Shown piece by piece: positions 6,674-12,797 of a DNA stretch of 12,797 bases. The notes beneath the pieces were generated by a model. The model worked only from the letters and a program-made list of their open reading frames with translations, did not search any database and was not told the origin of the DNA. Source of the stretch: an uncultured Halioglobus sp. (GTDB lineage Bacteria; Pseudomonadota; Gammaproteobacteria; Pseudomonadales; Halieaceae). The number at the start of each line of letters is the position of its first letter. Position 1 is the stretch's first letter. Where the stretch lies: the NCBI GenBank assembly GCA_905480565.1, contig CAJQQW010000447.1, forward strand, positions 1-12,797, written 5' to 3'. Made by a program: the position numbers and the translations under genes.

Positions 6674-8029
6674 ATGGATATTCTGTATACAGTTCTGATA
6701 ACACTTGCCACTCTGGCGCTGTTGATCGCTATCCATGAATACGGTCATTTTTGGGTGGCACGTCGTTGTGGTGTGAAAGTCCTCAGGTTCTCCATCGGCT
6801 TTGGCACGTCTCTTTTCAGCTGGCGAGACAGACAGGGCACCGAGTACAGCATCGGGGCGATCCCCTTGGGTGGATACGTGAAGATGCTTGATGAGCGCGA
6901 GGGAGAGGTCCCTGAGAGCGAGTTGGACATGGCGTTTAACCGCAAGTCCACGCTGCAGCGGATCGCTGTGGTGGGCGCGGGTCCACTGGCGAATCTGCTG
7001 TTGGCTGTTGTCGCCTACTGGTGCCTGTATATGGCAGGCGAAACAGGCTATGTCCCGATCGTTGAGAAAGTGGAACCCGCCTCTATCGCGGCTGTGGCAG
7101 GACTGGAGCGCGGGCAGGAAATTGTGTCGGTGGATGGTGTTGAGACTCCCACGTGGCAGGCCCTGAGTTTTCGTTTGCTGGATCGCATCGGTGATACGGG
7201 CGCTATTCGGTTTGGCGTGCGTTACCCCGGTTCGGACATGGTCTACGAGTCAGAAGCTGAAATCGATCATTGGATGTCCGATCAGGAGGCGCCGGACCTC
7301 TACGGCGGATTGGGTATTACATTGTATACCCCGGACGTACCGCCGGTGGTGGGCGAGGTCGTATCCGGCAGCCCCGCTGAGCGAGCGGGACTTTTAGCGG
7401 GTGATACGGTGGTGCTTGCCGACGGTCAGCCTATGCCTCTCTGGCAGGATCTAGTCGCCTATATCCAGTCCCGTCCAGAGCAGGGCATCACGCTGGAGTA
7501 TGAGCGCGACGGTGATTTGTATCAGACCGGTCTGGTGCCCGACAGGGTGACCGATGAGACAGGACAGGAGGTCGGGCGTATCGGGGTCGCCGTGGCTATG
7601 CCCGAGATGCCCCCGGAGTTGGTGAGACAATATGCCAGGGGGCCGCTGGAGTCCCTCGGGGCGGGTATTGCGCGAACCTGGGACTTATCGATATTCACAC
7701 TCAAATCGATCAAAAAGATGATCATGGGCCTGATCTCGCCGAAAAACTTGAGTGGGCCAATCACCATTGCTAAAGTGGCGAGCGCGTCTGCAAAGTCTGG
7801 GTTGGAATCTTACATTAGCTTTCTGGCCTTGCTGAGCGTCAGCTTGGGTGTGCTGAATTTACTGCCTATCCCGGTGCTGGATGGTGGGCATCTGCTGTTT
7901 TATTTTGTTGAGCTATTGGCTGGACGCCCCGTACCTGAGAAAATACAGATCGTTGGTTATCAACTTGGGCTGTTTCTAGTCCTCTCGATGATGATCCTGG
8001 CACTATACAATGACTTTACGCGCCTCTAA
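6674..8029 (+). CDS. rseP: Site-2 intramembrane zinc metalloprotease (sigma-E pathway)
   Basis: Inner-membrane protease that cuts the anti-sigma factor RseA after DegS and also removes signal peptide remnants. The zinc motif HEYGH (21-25) sits in the first membrane segment, and the third ligand D403 is in NLLPIPVLDGGHL (395-407). Between them lie FSIGFGTSLFSW and two periplasmic PDZ-like regions (roughly residues 115-300). A final hydrophobic segment (about 428-447) completes four transmembrane helices. The length of 451 matches E. coli RseP (450). The chosen ATG has no clear SD, and an out-of-frame ATG at 6660 precedes it. Its place between dxr and bamA is the conserved one. Confidence 0.97.
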   Translation: MDILYTVLITLATLALLIAIHEYGHFWVARRCGVKVLRFSIGFGTSLFSWRDRQGTEYSIGAIPLGGYVKMLDEREGEVPESELDMAFNRKSTLQRIAVVGAGPLANLLLAVVAYWCLYMAGETGYVPIVEKVEPASIAAVAGLERGQEIVSVDGVETPTWQALSFRLLDRIGDTGAIRFGVRYPGSDMVYESEAEIDHWMSDQEAPDLYGGLGITLYTPDVPPVVGEVVSGSPAERAGLLAGDTVVLADGQPMPLWQDLVAYIQSRPEQGITLEYERDGDLYQTGLVPDRVTDETGQEVGRIGVAVAMPEMPPELVRQYARGPLESLGAGIARTWDLSIFTLKSIKKMIMGLISPKNLSGPITIAKVASASAKSGLESYISFLALLSVSLGVLNLLPIPVLDGGHLLFYFVELLAGRPVPEKIQIVGYQLGLFLVLSMMILALYNDFTRL

Positions 8030-8057
8030 TGGGCCGTTCACAATAATAGGTACTGAC

Positions 8058-8093
8058 ATGGTCCTGTATGCAGGGTGGATGGGAAAATTTTGA
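8058..8093 (+). other. Possible 11-codon leader ORF overlapping the bamA start
   Basis: ATG at 8058 opens MVLYAGWMGKF and stops at TGA 8091-8093. AGG at 8048-8050, 7 nt upstream, is a better-placed SD than anything before the annotated bamA GTG. The stop overlaps TTG at 8090-8092, an in-frame alternative start for bamA, in a TTGA arrangement typical of translational coupling. So short an ORF can occur by chance and I know of no family for the peptide. Confidence 0.25.
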
Positions 8094-10681
8094 TCAGGAA
8101 CCTTTCTAGATTACTCGCCCTGATGCTACTTTTCGCGGTGACTTCCGTCTCTGCCGAGACCTTCACTGTGGCCGATATCCGGGTCGAGGGACTGCAGCGT
8201 ATTTCAGCGGGCAGCGTATTTGCTGCACTGCCTATTTCGGTTGGCGATACGGTGGACGATCGCTCTCTTCGGGAAGCTACACGCAGTCTCTTCGCCACAG
8301 GCAATTTTGACGATATTCGTATCGGTCGTGATGGCAGCGTGCTGGTTGTACTTGTAACTGAACGTCCCAGTATTAGTGAAATCAATATCGACGGTAACAA
8401 GGCGATCGAAACCGAGGCCTTGTTGGAAGGCTTAAAAGGTGCAGGCCTCGCTGTGGGCCAGGTATTCCAGCGCTCCACGCTCGAGGCTATGCAGTTAGAG
8501 TTGCAGCGGCAGTATGTGTTGCAGGGCCGTTACGATGCGGCTATTGAGACTGAAGTGATTCCCGAGCCCCGCAACCGGGTCGGCATCAATATTGACGTGG
8601 ATGAAGGCAATGTAGCCGCTATCAAGCACATTAATGTAGTGGGCAACGAGGTTTTTTCAGACGCCGACCTCAGTGATGAATTCGAGCTTCAGACGACGGG
8701 TTGGCTTTCCTTTTTTACGAATGACGACAAATATTCGCGAGAAAAACTTACCGGCGACCTGGAGACCTTGACCTCGTACTACATGGACAGGGGTTATCTC
8801 CAGTTCCGTATTGACTCAACCCAGGTGTCGGTGTCTCCCAATAAGAAGGAAGTGTATATCACGGCCAATATTTCCGAGGGTGAGAAATTCACTATAAGTT
8901 CAGTGGATCTGTCCGGTGATTTGGTCCTCCCCGAAGAAGACTTACAGCGATTTTTGTTGGTCTCTGAGGGGCAGGTGTTTTCACAGCAGCTGGTCACCTC
9001 CAGTGAGGAGTATATGACCCGCCGCCTCGGGGATGAGGGTTATAATTTTGCCAAGGTGACTGGCATCCCGGAAGTAAACCAGGAAGACAATACGGTCGAA
9101 ATGAAATTTTTTGTTGATCCTGGCAAGCGAACTTACGTCCGCAGGATTAGCTTTGAGGGCAACCAGAAAACAGCGGACGATGTGCTGCGCCGCGAAATGC
9201 GGCAGATGGAAAGTGCCCCTGCCTCTTCCGCCGCGGTTGAGCAGGGCCGCGTGCGCCTGCAGAGATTGGGGTATTTCTCTTCTGCGACAGTCGAGACGCC
9301 GGGGGTTCCGGGCCACGATGACCTGATCGATGTCAAGTACGCCGTCGAGGAGCAGTCTTCCGGTAGTATCGGTGCCAGTGTCGGCTTTGCCCAGGATGCG
9401 GGCGTGATTCTCGGCCTGAATCTGCAACAAGACAACTTCATGGGTACCGGCAAGCGCGTTGGTATCGGCATCAATTCCTCTCGGTACCAGGATCTCTACA
9501 ACTTCAGCTACACCAACCCATATTACACGGAAGACGGCGTAAGCCGCGGTTTCAATATTTACTACCGCGCGACCGATCTCGAAGAGGTCAATGTGGCTAA
9601 CTACAGTACCAATACCCTGGGGGGCGCGGTTAACTTCGGTTACCCCATCAAGGAGACGGAACGCCTCGGCTTCAGTTTCGGTATATCTGACACAGAGATC
9701 ACCACAGGCCGCTTTGCTGTGCAGGAAATTAAAGCCAGTCCACGACTTAATGACTCTATTGACTGGTACGACAGCACGCTTCAAAGCGATGGTACTTACA
9801 GCGCCCCCGAGGTTCTGAACCCTCTCTCCGATCTGCCGCCCGGCTACGCGGTAGATCCTCCCTCGGGTCCGGGCTTTCTCGACAGGGAAGGGGATGAATT
9901 TCTGAACTGGACAATAACGGGTAGCTGGAGTCAGTCCACCCTGAATCGGGGCCGTTTGGCTACCCGAGGTGTTGCCCAGACGGTCGCACTCGAAGTCTCG
10001 ATGCCCGCGTCTGACCTGGAATTCTACAAGCTGACCTATAACGGGGAGATCTACCTGCCGGTGCCCTTGCTAAATACCTGGACTTTCCATCTGCGCACCG
10101 AGCTTGGGTATGGTGACGGTTATGGCGACACCACCGAGCTACCGTTTTATGAGAATTTTTTTGGCGGGGGCTTTGGCTCAGTGCGTGGGTATGAAAGCAA
10201 CACGCTTGGCCCGCGCAGTACACCGGCGGATCAATATGATATCTCCCAGCCTGTCACGGCTATTGATGCAGATGGCAATCCTACCCAGATAGGCGGTCCA
10301 GATGGCGACGAACGGGGCTATCTTGCGGCAAACAATCAGTTATTAACCAGCACTTTGGACAATGATTTTGATCCCTTTGGTGGCAATGTTTTGATTGAAG
10401 GCAGTGCTGAGCTCCTCTTCCCATTGCCATTCATCAAAGACCAGAATCAGATTAGAACGGGTTTCTTTTTTGATGTCGGCAACGTATTCGACACCAGCTG
10501 TGGAAGTACGCAAAGAAATTGTAACGACGTGGATTTCAGCGAATTACGCTATTCCGCAGGCATTGGTGTGACGTGGTATACCGGTTTCGGACCGATGTCA
10601 TTTAGTCTTGCCAAACCCCTAAACTCAGGTGAGTACGACGAGGAAGAAGTGTTCCAGTTCACACTGGGTCGTGGATTCTGA
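8075..10681 (+). CDS. bamA: Outer membrane protein assembly factor BamA
   Basis: Omp85-family core of the BAM complex that folds beta-barrel proteins into the outer membrane. From GTG 8075 residues 1-27 form a signal peptide ending in SVSA, then ETFTVADIRVEGLQRISAGS starts POTRA 1. Five POTRA repeats are expected to about residue 425, followed by a 16-strand barrel ending in phenylalanine (QFTLGRGF). The loop 6 motif is VRGY (703-706) followed by ESNTLGPRS; E. coli has VRGF. The length of 868 exceeds E. coli (810). The excess appears to lie in barrel loops, including a Pro/Asp-rich stretch near 555-610 and an Asp/Gly-rich one near 715-765. GTG 8075 is the furthest upstream start in frame but lacks an SD; TTG 8090 would give a cleaner signal peptide (MIRNLSRLLALMLLF). 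It lies between rseP and skp, as in E. coli. Confidence 0.97.
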   Translation: MDGKILIRNLSRLLALMLLFAVTSVSAETFTVADIRVEGLQRISAGSVFAALPISVGDTVDDRSLREATRSLFATGNFDDIRIGRDGSVLVVLVTERPSISEINIDGNKAIETEALLEGLKGAGLAVGQVFQRSTLEAMQLELQRQYVLQGRYDAAIETEVIPEPRNRVGINIDVDEGNVAAIKHINVVGNEVFSDADLSDEFELQTTGWLSFFTNDDKYSREKLTGDLETLTSYYMDRGYLQFRIDSTQVSVSPNKKEVYITANISEGEKFTISSVDLSGDLVLPEEDLQRFLLVSEGQVFSQQLVTSSEEYMTRRLGDEGYNFAKVTGIPEVNQEDNTVEMKFFVDPGKRTYVRRISFEGNQKTADDVLRREMRQMESAPASSAAVEQGRVRLQRLGYFSSATVETPGVPGHDDLIDVKYAVEEQSSGSIGASVGFAQDAGVILGLNLQQDNFMGTGKRVGIGINSSRYQDLYNFSYTNPYYTEDGVSRGFNIYYRATDLEEVNVANYSTNTLGGAVNFGYPIKETERLGFSFGISDTEITTGRFAVQEIKASPRLNDSIDWYDSTLQSDGTYSAPEVLNPLSDLPPGYAVDPPSGPGFLDREGDEFLNWTITGSWSQSTLNRGRLATRGVAQTVALEVSMPASDLEFYKLTYNGEIYLPVPLLNTWTFHLRTELGYGDGYGDTTELPFYENFFGGGFGSVRGYESNTLGPRSTPADQYDISQPVTAIDADGNPTQIGGPDGDERGYLAANNQLLTSTLDNDFDPFGGNVLIEGSAELLFPLPFIKDQNQIRTGFFFDVGNVFDTSCGSTQRNCNDVDFSELRYSAGIGVTWYTGFGPMSFSLAKPLNSGEYDEEEVFQFTLGRGF

Positions 10682-10705
10682 ACAACGCTGTAACGGTAAA
10701 TTATC

Positions 10706-10710
10706 AGGAG
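10706..10710 (+). promoter_or_regulatory. Ribosome binding site for skp
   Basis: AGGAG ends 7 nt before GTG 10718. An ATG at 10716-10718 overlaps that GTG in another frame and reads only five codons (MCLDY) before a stop. The SD therefore serves the GTG-started protein. Confidence 0.7.
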
Positions 10711-10717
10711 AAGAAAT

Positions 10718-11242
10718 GTGTCTAGATTATTGAAAATTGCGCTGGTGGCATTTGCGCTTTGTTTGCCCGCGTTGACATGGGCAGAGGCCAAGGTCGCTGT
10801 TGTCGATGTGCAGGGTGCAATACTTAATACGGATTTTGCTCAGCAACGCATTTCCGAGATTCGTGACCAGGTCGATTACAAGAAGAATAAGGCGGAGTAC
10901 GACCGTTTGAAGTCTGAGGGTGAGGCTCTGCTGAAAAGCTATCAGAAAGACGCGGCCATCATGAGTGCGGAACAGAAAACGGCGTCTCAGCAAAAGCTTA
11001 CAAGCATGCAGGAAGATCTTGATCATGTAACAGGTAAGTTGCAGCAGGCTGAGCAGGTCGCTGGACAGGCGCTATTGCAGGAAATGGCGCCCAAGGTGCA
11101 GGAAGTCTTGCGTGAAATCATAGAGACGGACGGTATTGACGTGCTGTTGCAACGCCAGTCTGTTATTCATGCCGAGCCTGCCTATAGCATCACTGTAAAA
11201 GTTACGGACAAGCTTAATCAGCAGATGGCGCAGCCGCAGTAA
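10718..11242 (+). CDS. skp: Periplasmic chaperone Skp (OmpH family)
   Basis: Holds unfolded outer membrane proteins in the periplasm and delivers them to BamA, encoded just upstream. Residues 1-22 are a signal peptide (MSRLLKIALVAFALCLPALTWA). The mature protein starts EAKVAVVDVQGAILNTDFAQ, the beta strand and NT-x-x-AQ motif of the family. A long charged helical stretch follows, roughly residues 45-130, rich in K, E and Q as expected for the coiled-coil tentacles. The C-terminal IIETDGIDVLLQRQSVIHA is also typical. The 174-residue precursor is near the normal size (E. coli 161). GTG is the start. The next gene is fabZ rather than the expected lpxD. Confidence 0.95.
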   Translation: MSRLLKIALVAFALCLPALTWAEAKVAVVDVQGAILNTDFAQQRISEIRDQVDYKKNKAEYDRLKSEGEALLKSYQKDAAIMSAEQKTASQQKLTSMQEDLDHVTGKLQQAEQVAGQALLQEMAPKVQEVLREIIETDGIDVLLQRQSVIHAEPAYSITVKVTDKLNQQMAQPQ

Positions 11243-11274
11243 ATAGACAACGAAACTGCTGCAATAAATCAGTC

Positions 11275-11306
11275 GGCAGGCTCGTGGCAGGCTGCTCTGG
11301 CTTGCC
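11275..11306 (+). repeat. Direct repeat and hairpin in the skp-fabZ gap
   Basis: GGCAGGCT occurs at 11275-11282 and again at 11286-11293. The second copy can also pair with GCTTGCC (11300-11306), giving a 7-bp stem with one G-U pair and a 7-nt loop. No T-run follows, so it is a poor terminator. It lies exactly where lpxD is missing; whether it marks the deletion is inference. Confidence 0.5.
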
Positions 11307-11339
11307 ATAAGCGCAGTGAGAGGTGGGAGTCAGGCGGGA

Positions 11340-11768
11340 ATGGATGTTCCGGAAATTCGCAAGTACCTGCCCCACCGTTATCCCTTTGCCCTGGTGGACC
11401 GCGTGTTGGAGATTACGGCGGGGGAGGCGATCGTGGCCTACAAAAACCTGACCATAAACGAACCCTTTTTCGAAGGGCACTTTCCAGGTAATCCGGTCCT
11501 TCCCGGTGTGTTGCTACTAGAGGCCATGGCCCAGGCTGCGGGCATACTGGGCTTTTACAGTCAGGACAAAACCGTAGACGATGGCTCTATGTATTATTTT
11601 GCCGGTGCCGATAAACTCCGTTTCAAGCGGCCCTGTGTCCCAGGTGATCGGGTAATGCTGCGCGCTTCCGTATTGTCACAACGTCGCGGCATCTGGCAGT
11701 TCGATGTTAGCTCTGATGTGGACGGCGAATTGGCGGCGAGCGCTACGATCCTGTGCGCGGACCGCTAG
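11340..11768 (+). CDS. fabZ: 3-hydroxyacyl-ACP dehydratase FabZ
   Basis: Dehydrates 3-hydroxyacyl-ACP in fatty acid elongation; it competes with lipid A acyltransferases for 3-hydroxyacyl-ACP. It has a hotdog fold. LPHRYPFALVDRV (10-22), NEPFFEGHFPGNPVLPG (40-56) with catalytic H47, and LLLEAMAQAAGIL with catalytic E61 are all present, as is YYFAGADKLRFKRPCVPGD. From ATG 11340 the protein has 142 residues, close to E. coli (151). GTG at 11316 would add eight residues (MRGGSQAG) and has no SD, whereas ATG 11340 has AGG 5 nt upstream. The usual neighbours lpxD (before) and lpxA and lpxB (after) are absent. Confidence 0.97.
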   Translation: MDVPEIRKYLPHRYPFALVDRVLEITAGEAIVAYKNLTINEPFFEGHFPGNPVLPGVLLLEAMAQAAGILGFYSQDKTVDDGSMYYFAGADKLRFKRPCVPGDRVMLRASVLSQRRGIWQFDVSSDVDGELAASATILCADR

Positions 11769-11795
11769 CACACGAGTGGATCGGCCGTCAGCGCA

Positions 11796-12425
11796 ATGGC
11801 AGAGCAGCAGGACGTTATCATGAACGATATGTTTGATATGCAGTACGATCGCCCCGGTGTAGCCGGCGTAGATGAGGTGGGCCGAGGGCCCCTTGCTGGC
11901 GAAGTGGTTGCGGCTGCAGTAATACTGAATCCGAGGTGCACGGTGGAGGGGTTGCGCGACTCCAAGAAGTTAACAGCAAAGCGGCGTGAACAGCTAGCCC
12001 TTTCAATTCGCGAGCGTGCCATCGCCTGGTTTATCGCCAGTGCAACCGTTGCGGAGATAGATCAGCTCAATATCCTACAGGCTTCGCTGTTGGCCATGCG
12101 CAGAGCGGTAGAGGGCTTGGCGGTGCAGCCGGAATACGTGCTCGTAGATGGCAATCACCTGCCCCTATGGGAGTATCCCTCTGAGCCTGTGGTCAAAGGC
12201 GACAACCGCGTTGCCGCAATAGCCGCTGCGTCCATCCTGGCCAAGGTCCACCGCGACAATTCACTGGTAGAGCTAGCCCGGCGTTACCCGGGTTACGGAT
12301 TTGATTCTCACAAAGGATACCCCACCGCTCAGCATTTGCGCGCTCTGGAAACGCTGGGAGTAACGCCGGCTCATCGCCGCAGCTATGCACCGGTCAAAAA
12401 AGCCCTGGCAGGTAAGACACTGTGA
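11796..12425 (+). CDS. rnhB: Ribonuclease HII
   Basis: Cuts RNA in RNA/DNA hybrids and at single ribonucleotides misincorporated in [15 protein letters not shown] (24-35) carries D26 and E27; D118 in EYVLVDGN (113-120) and D136 in VVKGDNRV (132-139) complete the four acidic catalytic residues. [12 protein letters not shown] and [15 protein letters not shown] are further family blocks. The length of 209 is slightly above E. coli (198), owing to the N-terminus. ATG codons at 11820 and 11829 are possible starts that would shorten it by 8 or 11 residues; AGGA lies about 9 nt before 11820. It begins 27 nt after fabZ, and dnaE follows after 32 nt. Confidence 0.97.
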   Translation: MAEQQDVIMNDMFDMQYDRPGVAGVDEVGRGPLAGEVVAAAVILNPRCTVEGLRDSKKLTAKRREQLALSIRERAIAWFIASATVAEIDQLNILQASLLAMRRAVEGLAVQPEYVLVDGNHLPLWEYPSEPVVKGDNRVAAIAAASILAKVHRDNSLVELARRYPGYGFDSHKGYPTAQHLRALETLGVTPAHRRSYAPVKKALAGKTL

Positions 12426-12457
12426 AATCTACGCAACAAGTAACATAGACCCTGTTG

Positions 12458-12797
12458 ATGACTGATTTTGTCCATCTTCGCGTGCACACTGAGTATTCCC
12501 TCTCGGATGGCCTGGTGCGTGTGAAGCCCTTGGTAGCGCGTGTGTCTGAGCTTGGTATGCCGGCGGTTGCCGTCACGGACGCCTGTAACTTTTACGGGTT
12601 GATAAAGTTTCGCAAAGCCGCTTTCGCAGCGGGTGTGCAGCCTATCTTTGGCGCCGACCTTATGGTGTTGGATGCTCATGACGCTGACAGAGCATATCCG
12701 CTCTGTTTGCTGGCCATGAATCACGATGGCTACCACAACCTGACTCTGTTGATTTCACGTGCCTATACTGAGGGCCAGACACTGGGAATACCCTATG
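12458..12797 (+). CDS. dnaE: DNA polymerase III alpha subunit (N-terminal part)
   Basis: Catalytic subunit of the replicative DNA polymerase. The frame from ATG 12458 reads MTDFVHLRVHTEYSLSDGLV, matching E. coli DnaE FVHLRVHSDYSMIDGLA, the start of the PHP domain. LGMPAVAVTDACNFYGLIKF, FGADLMVLD and HDGYHNLTLLISRAY follow, all matching the E. coli N-terminus in order. About 113 codons are visible before the window ends; the polymerase domains lie beyond. No convincing SD precedes the ATG, and TTG at 12455 is a possible alternative. It is probably co-transcribed with rnhB, as in other gammaproteobacteria. Confidence 0.97.
   Translation, partial: MTDFVHLRVHTEYSLSDGLVRVKPLVARVSELGMPAVAVTDACNFYGLIKFRKAAFAAGVQPIFGADLMVLDAHDADRAYPLCLLAMNHDGYHNLTLLISRAYTEGQTLGIPY

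Noticed and set aside
8981..9784. A 267-codon frame on the minus strand inside bamA.
   Set aside because: It is antisense to conserved BamA coding sequence, shows no recognisable domain and has no SD; long antisense frames arise from codon bias.
11243..11339. Remnant of lpxD between skp and fabZ.
   Set aside because: No hexapeptide-repeat coding or LpxD-like sequence could be read in any frame of this short gap.
11769..11795. Remnant of lpxA or lpxB between fabZ and rnhB.
   Set aside because: The gap is 27 nt and holds no recognisable coding trace.

Overview
The window is a stretch of core bacterial chromosome holding the start of map on the minus strand and, on the plus strand, rpsB-tsf-pyrH-frr-uppS-cdsA-dxr-rseP-bamA-skp-fabZ-rnhB-dnaE (the last cut off by the window end). 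This order is the classic gammaproteobacterial ribosome, isoprenoid and envelope cluster. Protein-level similarity to the E. coli members as I remember them is high throughout. The RseP site-2 protease, a BamA with an outer membrane signal, and Skp show a Gram-negative double-membrane cell. I cannot fix the genus from sequence alone; a marine gammaproteobacterium would fit, but that is a guess.

Layout. Positions 1-403 hold the first 22 codons of map and a divergent intergenic region with a strong rpsB promoter (extended -10, GC-rich discriminator) and a leader of about 170 nt with small hairpins, corresponding in position to the S2 autoregulatory (t44-type) leader. rpsB is followed by a hairpin/T-run, and tsf by a very clean terminator. 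After 264 nt that carry a possible promoter, pyrH opens a tightly packed run to dnaE with gaps of about 100 nt or less and two overlapping gene junctions (uppS/cdsA and cdsA/dxr).

How the genes fit together. S2, EF-Ts, UMP kinase and ribosome recycling factor serve translation and nucleotide supply. UppS and Dxr serve isoprenoid and lipid-carrier synthesis, and CdsA serves phospholipids. RseP, BamA and Skp build and police the outer membrane. FabZ supplies acyl-ACP, RnhB removes RNA from RNA/DNA hybrids, and DnaE replicates DNA.

The main departure from the expected order is around fabZ. In the E. coli arrangement skp-lpxD-fabZ-lpxA-lpxB-rnhB-dnaE, the three lipid A genes flank fabZ. Here skp is followed by fabZ after fewer than 100 nt, and fabZ by rnhB after 27 nt, so lpxD, lpxA and lpxB are all absent from the locus. 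Either they moved elsewhere in the genome or this lineage makes lipid A differently or not at all; the window cannot decide. Smaller points are a long acidic tail on S2 with an internal repeat, a possible 11-codon leader ORF whose stop overlaps an alternative TTG start of bamA, VRGY in place of the usual VRGF in BamA, and an E-to-D change in a conserved UppS motif. I found no mobile element, CRISPR array, tRNA, rRNA or phage gene.
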